The notes under the pieces were generated by a model that worked only from the letters and a program-made list of their open reading frames with translations, ran no database searches and was not told where the DNA came from. Shown in pieces: positions 52,134 through 61,322 of a stretch of DNA of 64,000 bases (positions within the stretch are counted from its first letter, which is position 1; every line of letters begins with the position of its first letter). The DNA is from Propionivibrio dicarboxylicus (lineage in GTDB: Bacteria > Pseudomonadota > Gammaproteobacteria > Burkholderiales > Rhodocyclaceae), in NCBI GenBank assembly GCA_945902805.1, contig CAMDMZ010000008.1, positions 1-64,000 on the forward strand, read 5' to 3'. The position numbers and the translations under genes were made by a program.

Positions 52134-52420
52134 GCACGATTACCGGCCGCACCCTGGGTGGCACCGAATGGACACCGCAGTTTGCCGTTGCCATCGACCC
52201 GAAGAAATGCATCGGCTGCGGCCGCTGCTACAAGGTTTGTCCGCGCAACGTGCTCGATCTGGTCGAGCGCGGCGAGGACGATATCGACGAGGATGCGGAC
52301 TACGATGACGATGAGATGATGGTCATGACCATCGCCAACGGCGGTGATTGCATCGGTTGCGGCTCCTGCGGTCGGGTCTGTCCAAAAGGCTGCTACACCT
52401 ACGCCGCTGCCGAGGCGTGA
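52130..52420 (+). CDS. fdxB: nif-specific ferredoxin III
   Basis: This 96-aa ferredoxin has two [4Fe-4S] motifs, CIGCGRCYKVCP and CIGCGSCGRVCP, separated by an acidic insert (GEDDIDEDADYDDDE). This layout is diagnostic of FdxB/ferredoxin III of nif clusters. It overlaps neighbours on both sides. Confidence 0.93.
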   Translation: MSTITGRTLGGTEWTPQFAVAIDPKKCIGCGRCYKVCPRNVLDLVERGEDDIDEDADYDDDEMMVMTIANGGDCIGCGSCGRVCPKGCYTYAAAEA

Positions 52421-52761
52421 ACGCCGAACGTGCCCGCGAGGTTGGCGAGCCCATCCTCGCCCGGTTTGAAAGCGAAGCAGCGCGCTACGGTGTGCGCCTG
52501 CCCAAACTGGAGTGGGCGGCGGGCCGTTTTGATCATCAACGCGATCCTGCCAGTGGCCTGGATGCGGTCTGCGCACGCTGGAATTATGACGGGCGGCGGG
52601 TGCAACTCACCCTGCGCCCGGATGGTCACGTCTATGGGGAATGCGATCTGCTGATCGACCACCCGACCAAGCCAGGGATGTGGATGGACGTGCTGGCGAT
52701 CTGGGGCGTCCCGCCCGAACTCAAGTGCGAGCCGAGCCTGATCGAAAAGCCGGCCGAGTGA
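52417..52761 (+). CDS. Conserved hypothetical protein after fdxB (orf114)
   Basis: This 114-aa protein probably starts with GTG at 52417, overlapping the fdxB stop. It has RFESEAARYGVRLPKLEWAAGRFDHQRDP and LDAVCARWNYDGRRVQLTLRPDGHVYGECDLLIDHP, a small beta-rich fold. I do not recognise a family. The coupled position indicates a nitrogenase-related role. Confidence 0.65.
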   Translation: MNAERAREVGEPILARFESEAARYGVRLPKLEWAAGRFDHQRDPASGLDAVCARWNYDGRRVQLTLRPDGHVYGECDLLIDHPTKPGMWMDVLAIWGVPPELKCEPSLIEKPAE

Positions 52762-52764
52762 TCT

Positions 52765-52780
52765 TGTTGCAAACGCGACA
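52765..52780. promoter_or_regulatory. NifA upstream activator site of iscA-nifUS
   Basis: Perfect TGT-N10-ACA (TGTTGCAAACGCGACA), 52 bp before the sigma54 element and 5 bp before a dispersed repeat copy. Confidence 0.75.
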
Positions 52781-52785
52781 ACGCC

Positions 52786-52808
52786 GCCGTCCCGCCAGCA
52801 CCGACTTT
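52786..52808 (+). repeat. Dispersed 24-bp repeat, copy 12 (iscA promoter region)
   Basis: GCCGTCCCGCCAGCACCGAC followed by TTT lies between the NifA site and the sigma54 promoter. Confidence 0.88.
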
Positions 52809-52832
52809 CGTAAAATCAATAAGTTGTGATCG

Positions 52833-52848
52833 TGGCACGCACTTTGCG
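52833..52848 (+). promoter_or_regulatory. sigma54 promoter of iscA-nifUS
   Basis: TGGCACGCACTTTGCG matches TGGCACG-N4-TTGC and ends 53 bp before the ATG. Confidence 0.85.
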
Positions 52849-52901
52849 CTAGTTCTCCCGACCGCGCTGAAAAGCGACAACCCCTCACCAAGGAGAACGC
52901 C

Positions 52902-53231
52902 ATGATTACCCTGACGCCTGCCGCTTCGAAAGCCATCAACCGATTCATCAAGGGGTCCGAAACCCCGGTTGCGGGCTTGCGCATCTTCGTTTCCGGTGGC
53001 GGCTGCGCCGGTCTGCAGTACGGCCTGCGTCTGGAGCAGGAAAAGGGTGAGGACGATTACGAACTCGACATCGGCGTCGGTGCCAAGCTGCTGGTCGATC
53101 CCATGAGCCGCTCGATGCTGGAAGGCCTGACCGTCGATTTTGTCGACAGCCTGACCCAGACCGGTTTCAAGTTCAAGAACCCCAACGCCTCCGGCTCCTG
53201 CGCCTGCGGCTCATCTTTTTCCGCTGCCTGA
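52902..53231 (+). CDS. A-type Fe-S carrier IscA-nif
   Basis: This 109-aa HesB/IscA-family protein (MITLTPAASKAINRFIKGSET; GGGCAGLQYGL; CACGSS) carries the three ligand cysteines of A-type carriers in CAG and CxC. It heads the nifU-nifS unit and delivers Fe-S clusters for nitrogenase and its assembly proteins. Confidence 0.93.
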   Translation: MITLTPAASKAINRFIKGSETPVAGLRIFVSGGGCAGLQYGLRLEQEKGEDDYELDIGVGAKLLVDPMSRSMLEGLTVDFVDSLTQTGFKFKNPNASGSCACGSSFSAA

Positions 53232-53243
53232 GGATAGAACGCC

Positions 53244-54131
53244 ATGTGGGATTACTCCGAAAAAGTTCGCGAACACTTCTTCAACCCGAAAAACTCCGGC
53301 CCGCTGGATGAAGCCAACGGTATCGGCGACGTCGGCTCGATCAAGTGCGGGGATGCGCTGCGACTGATGTTGAAGGTGAATCCCGAATCGGAAGTCATTG
53401 AGGATGCGCATTTCCAGACCTTCGGTTGCGGCTCGGCGATTGCCTCCAGCTCGGCGCTGACCGAGATCATCAAGGGCAAGACGCTGGACGAGGCACTGAA
53501 GGTCAGCAATCAGGACATCGCCGACTACCTCGACGGTCTGCCCCCGGAAAAGATGCACTGTTCGGTGATGGGGCGCGAAGCCCTGCAAGCCGCCGTCGCC
53601 AACTATCGTGGCGAAGTGTGGACCGACGATCACGAAGAGGGCGATTTGGTCTGCAAATGCTTCGCCATCGATGCCGTGATGATCGAGGACACCATCCGCG
53701 CCAACGGCCTCAAGACGCGCGAGGAAGTGACCAACTACACCAAGGCCGGCGGCGGTTGCTCGGCTTGCCACGAGAAGATCGAGGACGTGCTGATCGCCGT
53801 CAATGGCCGCCTCTACAGCAGCGAGCCGAAGCCAAAGAAATCGCCATTGGCTGTTCCGGGCGAGTCGCCGGTGAAACCCAAGCTGACCAATTACCAGCGC
53901 ATCCGCAAGATCGAAGATACCCTCGAAGCGCTGCGCCCGATGCTGCAGCGCGACCACGGTGATGTCACGTTGGTGGAAGTCGACGGCAAGAAAATCTATG
54001 TGGCACTGACCGGCGCCTGCCAGGGTTGCTCGATGGAGTCCGCCACGCTGGGCGGCATTCAGGCCAAGCTGGTCGAGGCGCTGGGCGAACTGGTGCAGGT
54101 GCTGCCTGTGGCCGCGCTCGCCCACGCGTAA
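53244..54131 (+). CDS. nifU: Fe-S scaffold protein NifU
   Basis: NifU (295 aa) is the three-domain scaffold: an IscU-like domain (about 1-125; [36 protein letters not shown]), a central [2Fe-2S] domain (CKCFAID and CSACH, about 135-175), and a C-terminal Nfu domain with CQGC near 265. It works with NifS, encoded 12 bp downstream. Confidence 0.97.
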   Translation: MWDYSEKVREHFFNPKNSGPLDEANGIGDVGSIKCGDALRLMLKVNPESEVIEDAHFQTFGCGSAIASSSALTEIIKGKTLDEALKVSNQDIADYLDGLPPEKMHCSVMGREALQAAVANYRGEVWTDDHEEGDLVCKCFAIDAVMIEDTIRANGLKTREEVTNYTKAGGGCSACHEKIEDVLIAVNGRLYSSEPKPKKSPLAVPGESPVKPKLTNYQRIRKIEDTLEALRPMLQRDHGDVTLVEVDGKKIYVALTGACQGCSMESATLGGIQAKLVEALGELVQVLPVAALAHA

Positions 54132-54143
54132 AGGACAGCGAAA

Positions 54144-55352
54144 ATGAAGCCGATCTACATGGACAACAATGCCACCACCGCCTGCGATCCGGCCGTGGTC
54201 GAGGCCATGCTGCCGTTTTTCACCGAACAGTTCGGCAATGCGTCATCCATCCACAGCTTCGGCGCACAGGTTGGCAAGGCGCTGAAGGAGGCGCGCGGCA
54301 AGGTGCAGGCGCTGCTCGGCGCGGCACACGATTCGGAAATCGTTTTCACCTCCTGCGGCACCGAGTCCGATGCGACGGCGATTCTTTCGGCACTCAAGGC
54401 CTATCCCGAACGCCGCACGGTGATCACCACCGTGGTCGAGCATCCGGCGATTCTGACCTTGTGCGATTACCTCGAGAAAGAGGATTACATCGTTCATCGC
54501 CTGCGCGTCGACAAGAAGGGTCGCGTCGATCTCGATGAGTACAAGTCGCTGCTCAATGACCGCGTCGCCATCGTTTCCATCATGTGGGCCAACAACGAGA
54601 CCGGCACCCTGTTCCCGGTCGAGGAAATGGCCGAGATGGCGCACGAGAAGGGCATCCTGTTTCATACCGATGCGGTGCAGGCCGTGGGCAAGGTGCCCAT
54701 CGACCTGAAGAACACCAAGATCGACCTGCTCTCGCTTTCCGGCCATAAGCTGCATGCGCCGAAAGGCATCGGCGTGCTTTACGTGCGCCGCAACACGCGC
54801 TTCCGTCCGCTGCTGCGTGGCGGCCATCAGGAACGCGGTCGCCGTGCTGGCACCGAAAACTCCGCTTCCATCGTCGGTCTTGGCGTGGCCTGCGATCTGG
54901 CCGCGCAACACATGGACGCCGAGAACACCGTGGTCAAGAAATTGCGTGACCGGTTGGAGCGCGGCATCCTGGCCAAGGTCAAGAACGCCTTCGTCAATGG
55001 TGATCTGCACTACCGACTGCCGAATACCGCCAGCATCGCCTTTGAATACGTCGAAGGCGAGGGCATCCTGCTGCTCCTGAACAAGGAAGGCATTGCAGCT
55101 TCCAGTGGTTCGGCCTGCACCTCTGGCTCGCTCGAGCCCTCCCACGTCATGCGCGCCATGGGCATCCCCTACACGGCCGCCCACGGGACGATACGGTTTT
55201 CACTCTCGCGCTACAACACCGAAGAAGAAGTCGATCGCGTAATTGCCGCCGTACCACCCATCATCGCCCAGCTGCGCAAGCTCTCGCCCTACTGGAGCGG
55301 CGAGGGTCCGGTGACCAATCTGGAGCAGGCGTTTCAGCCTGAATATGCTTGA
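54144..55352 (+). CDS. nifS: Cysteine desulfurase NifS
   Basis: NifS (402 aa) is a PLP enzyme supplying sulfide to NifU. The PLP lysine is K202 (SGHKLHAPKGIG) and the active cysteine is C325 (SSGSACTSGS). HTDAVQAVGK holds the PLP-binding aspartate. It is the last recognisable nif gene in the window; nifV, nifW, nifQ and nifM were not seen. Confidence 0.97.
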   Translation: MKPIYMDNNATTACDPAVVEAMLPFFTEQFGNASSIHSFGAQVGKALKEARGKVQALLGAAHDSEIVFTSCGTESDATAILSALKAYPERRTVITTVVEHPAILTLCDYLEKEDYIVHRLRVDKKGRVDLDEYKSLLNDRVAIVSIMWANNETGTLFPVEEMAEMAHEKGILFHTDAVQAVGKVPIDLKNTKIDLLSLSGHKLHAPKGIGVLYVRRNTRFRPLLRGGHQERGRRAGTENSASIVGLGVACDLAAQHMDAENTVVKKLRDRLERGILAKVKNAFVNGDLHYRLPNTASIAFEYVEGEGILLLLNKEGIAASSGSACTSGSLEPSHVMRAMGIPYTAAHGTIRFSLSRYNTEEEVDRVIAAVPPIIAQLRKLSPYWSGEGPVTNLEQAFQPEYA

Positions 55353-55674
55353 GCCTCCGCAGTAAGCTGGCTTTGGCCTTGTCACTGGTATCGGTTTGAT
55401 TGAAGGTCAACATACTGGCATGAAAGGACGCCGGATCTATGTCCGGGTTGCAGATGCGTCTGACATTCCCGAACCCGGGAGGCTGATCAATTAGTATATT
55501 TGGTTGAAAGGCTAGCCCCGAGATTCCTTGGCCGATCTTGACCTCGTGGTATTTGAATCCAGTTACACCCGGGGGCGACTACTCCACGCCAACGTTCTCT
55601 TTCCCCTCGGTATCAAGCTGGCGATAGAGCAAGCCAACCGGGCGAGCATGAACGTGATCGGCTGATTGCGCTGA
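55353..55674. other. Intergenic, no gene recognised
   Basis: No gene, promoter of the nif type, or clear terminator was seen after nifS in this stretch. Confidence 0.4.
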
Positions 55675-55849
55675 AATGTCTGCAGATCTCGGCCCGGATG
55701 ATGGCAATGGCGCAGGAGGGTGTGCTCACCCTGCATAAGTTGAAGGCCAGCGGACCCCAGAGCGTGACCGTATAGCAGTTCATGTGGCGTCCGCTGGGCA
55801 AGCGGTGGTCGGAAACATCCAGCCACGAACCAAAGATACCGACTAGCTT
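55675..55849 (+). pseudogene. Degenerate remnant of a mobile-element-type conserved protein
   Basis: One frame encodes ARMMAMAQEGVLTLHKLKASGPQSVTV and then a stop. A second frame continues HVASAGQAVVGNIQPRTK. Together they resemble the C-terminal part of small conserved proteins common on prophages and plasmids (LTLxKLRxGGxQTVTVQHVxVxxGGQAVVGN). A frameshift and stop break it. Confidence 0.4.
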
Positions 55850-55897
55850 GCAAAGTAACGAATACTGGATTTTAATACAGTACTCGAGAATGCTTCC

Positions 55898-56095
55898 ATG
55901 ATCCCACGACTCATCTGCCCGCATTGCCACGCACCAGTCGATCCACACGCTCTGGACGCTGGTCACTGCGCATCCGCCGAGCTGTGGATCTGCCCGCTGT
56001 GCGATACCCCGATCCTCATGGTCCGTCGTACCGATCCGCTTGCTCCGAACAGCGCGGCCCACCCTTTTCCGCTCGCTGACGCTGTCACCGCATGA
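55898..56095 (+). CDS. Small zinc-ribbon protein
   Basis: This 65-aa ORF has CPHCHAPVDPHALDAGHC and CPLCDTP, two CxxC-type pairs suited to one zinc ion. Its stop overlaps the start of the helicase gene (ATGA), so it is probably real and coupled to it. Function unknown. Confidence 0.5.
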   Translation: MIPRLICPHCHAPVDPHALDAGHCASAELWICPLCDTPILMVRRTDPLAPNSAAHPFPLADAVTA

Positions 56096-58179
56096 ATCCT
56101 CCCAGCGACCTCACGGACCGCCCCTACCTCGCCACCTTGAATGACGTCCAGCGTCAGGCCGTCGAACTTGGCGTCGGTGACACATGTGCCGCGCCGTCCC
56201 CTCTGCTGATCATCGCCGGTGCCGGCACTGGCAAGACCAACACATTGGCGCATCGGGTCGCCCACTTGATCGCAACCGGGACCGATCCCGGCAAGATTCT
56301 TCTCCTCACCTTTTCCCGCCGTGCCGCCGTCGAAATGACACGTCGCGTCGATCGCATCGTTGGGCAACTGACCAAGCACCCTCATCAACCCGCGACCGGT
56401 CAAGTGGAATGGGCCGGCACCTTTCACAGCATCGGCGCCAAGCTGCTCCGCGAATTCGCCGGACGAATCGGACTGGCGCCCGGCTTCACCATTCACGATC
56501 GATCCGATGCGGAAGACCTGATGAACCTCGTTCGCCACGATTTGGCGTTTTCGGCAAAGGACAAACGCTTCCCGCTGAAAGGAACCTGTCTTGCGATTTA
56601 TTCGACGGTGATCAATACCCAAGCGTCCATTGGGGCGGCTCTGCAGAGCAACTATCCGTGGTGTGCACAGTGGGAAACCGAACTAAAGCAACTCTTTGCC
56701 AAGTACGTCACCGCGAAGCAGAGCCAGCAGGTGCTCGACTACGACGATCTCCTGCTCTACTGGTCCCACATGGTGCGTGATCCGGATATTGCGCGGGAGA
56801 TCGGCGATCGCTTCAATCATGTCCTGGTCGATGAGTACCAGGACACCAACCACCTGCAGGCTGCCATCCTGTTGGCCATGAAGCCTGAAGGCCGGGGACT
56901 GACGGTAGTCGGGGACGATGCCCAATCGATCTATGCCTTTCGCGGCGCCACGGTCCGCAATATCCTCGATTTCCCGACCCACTTCACGCCAGCCGCACAG
57001 ATCGTCACCCTGGAACGCAACTATCGATCCACACCAGGCATCCTCGATGCCGCAAACCGTGTCATTGCGCTGGCATCGGAGCGGTTCAGCAAAGATCTTT
57101 GGACAACACGGCCATCGTCGCAGAAGCCCGTCTTGGTGTCGGTCAAGGACGATGCCGACCAGACCGGCTACATCGTAGAGCAGCTACTGCTGCGCCGAGA
57201 GGAAGGTATCAAGCTGAAATCCCAAGCCATCCTCTTTCGCACCGGACACCATAGTGCACGCCTGGAGATAGAGCTGACGCGGCGCAACATTCCTTTCGTG
57301 AAATTCGGCGGGCTGAAGTTCCTTGAAGCGGCCCATATCAAAGATGTTCTGTCGGTGCTGCGCTGGGCACAGAACCCACGGGATCGCGTCGCCGGCTTTC
57401 GGGCCATTCAGCTTCTTGCTGGTATTGGTCCGAAGACCGCCGGACGGATCATGGAGAACGTGGCAGCGGCGGAAGAAGGAATGCTTTTGCTGGCAGAGCA
57501 GCCCATACCTGAGTCTGTTCGGGCGGCATGGCTGAATTTCATTGCCACAATAACGTACGCCACCAGTACCAGTACAGGATGGCCCGCAGCCTTTGATCGG
57601 GTATCTGGCTGGTATCAGGACCAGATGGAGCGGATCTACGACGATGCGGCGATCCGCCGCCAGGATATTGACCAGTTGGCACGGATTGCGGCGACCTTTC
57701 CAACGCAGGAACGCTTCCTCACGGAACTGACTTTGGACCCGCCGGAGGCGACCAGTGATGAGTCGGGTATTCCGCTGCTGGACGAGGACTATCTGATTCT
57801 CTCGACAATTCATTCAGCGAAGGGACAGGAATGGTCCGCAGTTACGGTGATGAACGTGGTGGATGGATGCATTCCCTCGGACCTGGCGACGGGATCGACG
57901 ATTGAGATCGAGGAGGAGCGGCGCTTGCTGTACGTGGCGATGACACGTGCTAAGGACACCCTTGACCTGATGGTGCCGCAGCGGTTTTATGTGGCACAAC
58001 AGTCGGGGCTGGGGGATCGACATGTCTATGCGAGTCGAAGCCGATTCATCCCACACCGGTTACTGGAGAGCTTTCAGCAGGTGACCTGGCCGCTGCCGAC
58101 AGATGGGGTGGTCGGGACGCCGCAGTCAAGCAAGAAGGCGATTGACCTGGCGGCGTCGATGCGAGCGATGTGGGAGTGA
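56092..58179 (+). CDS. UvrD/Rep-family DNA helicase
   Basis: This 695-aa superfamily-1A helicase shows motif I AGAGTGKTNTLAHRV, motif Ia LLLTFSRRAAVEM, motif II LVDEYQDTN, motif III VVGDDAQSIYAFRGA, motif IV NYRS, motif V STIHSAKGQEWSAV and motif VI RRLLYVAMTRAKD. It is shorter than E. coli UvrD (720 aa) and has a divergent C-terminus. No nif link; it may be an accessory homologue rather than the housekeeping copy. Confidence 0.85.
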   Translation: MNPPSDLTDRPYLATLNDVQRQAVELGVGDTCAAPSPLLIIAGAGTGKTNTLAHRVAHLIATGTDPGKILLLTFSRRAAVEMTRRVDRIVGQLTKHPHQPATGQVEWAGTFHSIGAKLLREFAGRIGLAPGFTIHDRSDAEDLMNLVRHDLAFSAKDKRFPLKGTCLAIYSTVINTQASIGAALQSNYPWCAQWETELKQLFAKYVTAKQSQQVLDYDDLLLYWSHMVRDPDIAREIGDRFNHVLVDEYQDTNHLQAAILLAMKPEGRGLTVVGDDAQSIYAFRGATVRNILDFPTHFTPAAQIVTLERNYRSTPGILDAANRVIALASERFSKDLWTTRPSSQKPVLVSVKDDADQTGYIVEQLLLRREEGIKLKSQAILFRTGHHSARLEIELTRRNIPFVKFGGLKFLEAAHIKDVLSVLRWAQNPRDRVAGFRAIQLLAGIGPKTAGRIMENVAAAEEGMLLLAEQPIPESVRAAWLNFIATITYATSTSTGWPAAFDRVSGWYQDQMERIYDDAAIRRQDIDQLARIAATFPTQERFLTELTLDPPEATSDESGIPLLDEDYLILSTIHSAKGQEWSAVTVMNVVDGCIPSDLATGSTIEIEEERRLLYVAMTRAKDTLDLMVPQRFYVAQQSGLGDRHVYASRSRFIPHRLLESFQQVTWPLPTDGVVGTPQSSKKAIDLAASMRAMWE

Positions 58180-58253
58180 TGTGGGAGTGATGTGGGACAG
58201 CGGCTATGCCGCATTATGGAAAATTCTCCTTAACGCTGCATTTCGGCCATTCA

Positions 58254-58278
58254 GAAAAGCCGGCGCTGTTGGGACCGT
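58254..58278 (-). repeat. Degenerate copy of the dispersed 24-bp repeat
   Basis: AAAAGCCGGCGCTGTTGGG then ACCGTT has about five differences from consensus, downstream of the helicase gene. Confidence 0.35.
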
Positions 58279-58360
58279 TATGTGGCGTAAACAGGCGAGA
58301 AAGCAATCCTGCATTGACCGACGATCCCTACACCAGTGCTTACATGAAGACCAAAATGGA

Positions 58361-58400
58361 ACAAGGGCTTACTGGTTTTCACCGGTAAGCCCTTGTTTTT
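58361..58400. terminator. Bidirectional rho-independent terminator
   Basis: ACAAGGGCTTACTGG and CCGGTAAGCCCTTGT form a near-perfect stem with loop TTTTCA, followed by TTTT on the plus strand. On the minus strand it lies directly after the tRNA gene. Confidence 0.85.
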
Positions 58401-58402
58401 AT

Positions 58403-58479
58403 TGGTTGCGGGGGCAAGATTTGAACTTGCGACCTTCGGGTTATGAGCCCGACGAGCTGCCAGACTGCTCCACCCCGCG
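58403..58479 (-). tRNA. Initiator tRNA-fMet (CAT)
   Basis: The 77-nt gene on the minus strand starts CGCGGGGTGGAGCAGTCTGG, has anticodon loop GGGCTCATAACCC (CAU anticodon), T-loop GTTCAAATC and encoded CCA. The C1:A72 mismatch (CGCGGGG opposite CCCCGCA) and three G:C pairs in the anticodon stem identify it as the initiator form. Confidence 0.95.
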
Positions 58480-58541
58480 TCAGAGAGATGAGATTATGGA
58501 CTCGATTGGTGCGCCGCGTCAACCACAATTCATGTTCGCGC

Positions 58542-58547
58542 TATAAT
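58542..58547 (+). promoter_or_regulatory. -10 element of the ahcY transcript
   Basis: A perfect TATAAT lies 5 bp before the riboswitch start. The -35 region near 58518 (GTCAAC) is weak. Confidence 0.55.
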
Positions 58548-58551
58548 TCAA

Positions 58552-58645
58552 CGATCCGAGGAGCGCTGCAAGGACGGTTTCCCCAGGCTCGGATAATTTT
58601 GAACGGCGCTCACCTAACCCGTACCGGGCGAGGTGAGTCAGCGCG
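58552..58645 (+). ncRNA. SAH riboswitch upstream of ahcY
   Basis: The leader contains the conserved SAH-riboswitch blocks in order: CCGAGGAGCGCTGCAA, CAGGCTCGG and AACGGCGCTCACC. CCGAG pairs with CTCGG and GAGCGC with GCGCTC to form the P1/P2 stems and pseudoknot. It precedes ahcY, whose product destroys S-adenosylhomocysteine, so ligand should increase expression. Confidence 0.9.
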
Positions 58646-58690
58646 CAAAGCGCCGCCTTCTTCCCCCGGTCACAGTTCAAGGAGCTCCAA

Positions 58691-60097
58691 ATGAACGCTG
58701 TGACGACCCAAGACTATGTAATCGCTGACCTTGCCCTCGCTGACTGGGGCCGCAAGGAAATTCGTATAGCCGAAACCGAAATGCCTGGCCTGATGGCAAT
58801 TCGTGAGGAATTTGCCAAGACCCAACCGCTCAAGGGTGCGCGCATTACGGGTTCGCTGCACATGACTATCCAGACCGCCGTATTGATCGAGACGCTGACC
58901 GCGCTCGGCGCCGAAGTCCGCTGGGCGTCGTGCAATATCTTCTCAACGCAGGATCACGCTGCTGCTGCGATTGCCGCTTCCGGCACGCCAGTGTTCGCCG
59001 TTAAGGGCGAGTCGCTCGAAGACTACTGGGATTACACCCACCGCATCTTTGAATGGAAAGACGGCGGCTATTCCAACATGATTCTCGATGATGGTGGCGA
59101 TGCCACGCTGCTGCTACATCTGGGCACCAAAGCCGAGAAGGACACCGCCGTCCTGTCAGCACCGACTTCTGAAGAAGAGCACATTCTGTTTGCCGCCATC
59201 AAGGCCAAACTCGCTACCGACAAGACCTGGTACTCAACCCGTCTGGCACAGATCAAGGGCGTCACCGAAGAGACCACCACCGGCGTGCATCGCCTGTATC
59301 AAATGCACGAACGCGGCGACCTGAAGATTCCCGCGATCAACGTCAATGATTCCGTCACCAAGTCCAAGTTCGACAATCTCTACGGTTGCCGCGAGTCGCT
59401 GGTAGATGGCATCAAGCGCGCCACCGACGTGATGATCGCCGGCAAGGTCGCTCTGATCGCCGGTTATGGCGACGTCGGCAAGGGTTCGGCGCAAGCCATG
59501 CGCGCGCTGTCGGCGCAAGTGTGGGTCACCGAGATCGATCCGATCTGCGCGCTGCAGGCGGCGATGGAAGGCTATCGTGTCGTGACAATGGAATACGCGG
59601 CCGACAAGGCTGACATTTTCGTCACCTGCACCGGCAATTTCCACGTCATCACCCACGACCACATGGCGAAGATGAAGGACCAGGCCATCGTTTGCAACAT
59701 CGGTCACTTCGACAACGAAATCGACGTTGCTTCGATTGAAAAGTACCAGTGGGAAGAGATCAAGCCCCAGGTCGATCACATCATTTTTCCCGATGGCAAG
59801 CGCATCATTCTGTTGGCCAAGGGGAGACTGGTGAATTTGGGTTGCGGCACCGGGCATCCGTCTTATGTGATGTCCAGTTCGTTCGCTAACCAGACCATCG
59901 CCCAGATTGAACTGTTCACACGCAATGCCGATTATCCGGTGGGCGTGTATGTGTTGCCCAAGCATCTGGATGAAAAAGTGGCGCGACTGCAACTGAAGAA
60001 ACTCAATGCGCAGTTGTCTGAGCTGACCGACCAGCAAGCGAGCTACATTGGCGTGCCCAAGACGGGACCGTACAAGACCAACCAATATCGTTACTGA
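58691..60097 (+). CDS. ahcY: Adenosylhomocysteinase
   Basis: AhcY (468 aa) hydrolyses S-adenosylhomocysteine to adenosine and homocysteine in an NAD+-dependent reaction. Motifs include [35 protein letters not shown] and the NAD site [13 protein letters not shown], ending in [12 protein letters not shown]. Residues [13 protein letters not shown] lie over a 20/22 match to the dispersed repeat but without apparent length change. It is controlled by the SAH riboswitch and followed by metF. Confidence 0.97.
   Translation: MNAVTTQDYVIADLALADWGRKEIRIAETEMPGLMAIREEFAKTQPLKGARITGSLHMTIQTAVLIETLTALGAEVRWASCNIFSTQDHAAAAIAASGTPVFAVKGESLEDYWDYTHRIFEWKDGGYSNMILDDGGDATLLLHLGTKAEKDTAVLSAPTSEEEHILFAAIKAKLATDKTWYSTRLAQIKGVTEETTTGVHRLYQMHERGDLKIPAINVNDSVTKSKFDNLYGCRESLVDGIKRATDVMIAGKVALIAGYGDVGKGSAQAMRALSAQVWVTEIDPICALQAAMEGYRVVTMEYAADKADIFVTCTGNFHVITHDHMAKMKDQAIVCNIGHFDNEIDVASIEKYQWEEIKPQVDHIIFPDGKRIILLAKGRLVNLGCGTGHPSYVMSSSFANQTIAQIELFTRNADYPVGVYVLPKHLDEKVARLQLKKLNAQLSELTDQQASYIGVPKTGPYKTNQYRY
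59147..59169 (+). repeat. Near-match to the dispersed repeat inside ahcY
   Basis: GCCGTCCTGTCAGCACCGAC followed by TT matches 20 of 22 consensus positions. It encodes AVLSAPT where homologues also have a loop of similar length, so it could be gene conversion or chance. Confidence 0.4.
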
Positions 60098-60105
60098 GTA
60101 CGAAC

Positions 60106-60972
60106 GTGACTGCGACCGAATTTTCTATTGAGTTCTTTCCGCCGCAGACGGAGGAAGGTATGGCCAAGCTGCGCGCCACGCGCGCAGAGTTGGCTGTGCT
60201 CAATCCGGTCTTCTTTTCGGTGACCTATGGCGCCGGGGGTTCCACGCGCGAGCGTACCCTGGCGGCGGTGAAAGACATAGCCGCTACCGGCAGTGATGCC
60301 GCGCCACACCTTTCGTGCATCGGATCAACTCGCACCGGGATACGCGAAATTCTGGCGACCTATGCGGCACAAGGCGTTCGCCGCATCGTGGCCTTGCGTG
60401 GTGATTTGCCCTCCGGCATGGCTGATGCCGGCGAGTTTCGTTACGCCAGCGACTTGGTGGAATTCATCCGCGCCGAAACAGGCGATCAGTTCCGTCTCGA
60501 AGTGGCCGCCTATCCGGAATGGCATCCGCAGGCGCGTTCGCCACGTGAAGATCTGCTCAACTTCAAGCGCAAGGTGGATGCGGGTGCCGACTCGGCGATT
60601 ACGCAATATTTCTACAACGCCGATGCCTACGAGCATTTCATTGCAGAAACCACGGCGCTGGGAATCACGATCCCTATCGTACCGGGCATCATGCCTATTG
60701 CCGGTTTTTCGAAGCTAGCGCGTTTCTCGGATGCCTGTGGTGCCGAGATTCCGCGCTGGATGCGGCGCAAGTTTGAGAGCTTGGGCGATGATGCAGCGTC
60801 GATACGGGCATTTGGGCTCGACGTGGTAACGGAGCTTTGTCAGCGCCTGTTGGCCCAAGGTGCGCCAGGCTTGCACTTCTACTCGATGAACCAGTCGGGA
60901 CTAACCTTGGAGATCTGCAAACGATTGGGTTTGATGCCAAATCAACAGGTCTCGGGAGATGCCCAGGTTTGA
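60106..60972 (+). CDS. metF: Methylenetetrahydrofolate reductase
   Basis: MetF (288 aa) reduces 5,10-methylene-THF to 5-methyl-THF for methionine synthesis. It shows EFFPPQTEEG, FFSVTYGAGGSTRERT, HLSCIGSTRTGI, VALRGDLPSG and the C-terminal LHFYSMNQSGLTLEICKRLG. It probably starts with GTG at 60106, 8 bp after ahcY. The pair completes the SAM cycle. Confidence 0.95.
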   Translation: MTATEFSIEFFPPQTEEGMAKLRATRAELAVLNPVFFSVTYGAGGSTRERTLAAVKDIAATGSDAAPHLSCIGSTRTGIREILATYAAQGVRRIVALRGDLPSGMADAGEFRYASDLVEFIRAETGDQFRLEVAAYPEWHPQARSPREDLLNFKRKVDAGADSAITQYFYNADAYEHFIAETTALGITIPIVPGIMPIAGFSKLARFSDACGAEIPRWMRRKFESLGDDAASIRAFGLDVVTELCQRLLAQGAPGLHFYSMNQSGLTLEICKRLGLMPNQQVSGDAQV

Positions 60973-61080
60973 TGGCTCTCGGATAGGCCGTCAATTAGAT
61001 CAGCTGGAAGGCACGCTCGTGAAAGCGTTGTCGAGGGTGTAGTGAAATCCTTTAAATCGGCAGTTTGAATCAACGGTAAC

Positions 61081-61121
61081 CAAAGGCTGGCCTCAAAAAT
61101 GGGGCTGGCCTTTGTTTTTTT
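61081..61121 (+). terminator. Terminator after metF
   Basis: CAAAGGCTGGCC and GGCTGGCCTTTG pair (with G-U pairs) around a short loop and are followed by a T7 run. Confidence 0.8.
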
Positions 61122-61133
61122 GTGAGTCACCCC

Positions 61134-61160
61134 TAAAGATCCCGCTAAATCGGTCGATAA
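61134..61160 (+). promoter_or_regulatory. sigma28 (FliA) promoter of flaG
   Basis: TAAA (61134-61137), a 15-bp spacer and GTCGATAA (61153-61160) match the FliA consensus TAAA-N15-GCCGATAA at all but one position. Confidence 0.75.
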
Positions 61161-61322
61161 GGAATTACGAGAACGGCGTAATTCGCCCAGCACCTTAGTT
61201 AGAAGAGACCGCCATGAGTACCCATACCCAATCCAGCATCAGCGGCAATTGCCGACTGCCATTCAATTCTTCAAGCACTGACGGCACCGTCGGGCGCAGT
61301 GATTGTGATGGTGGAGATGATC

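Noticed and set aside
55563-55853. 96-codon minus-strand ORF
   Set aside because: Low-complexity reading opposite a recognisable plus-strand remnant; no start context or family match.
58206-58388. 60-codon ORF downstream of the helicase
   Set aside because: It runs into the terminator stem and has no family features.
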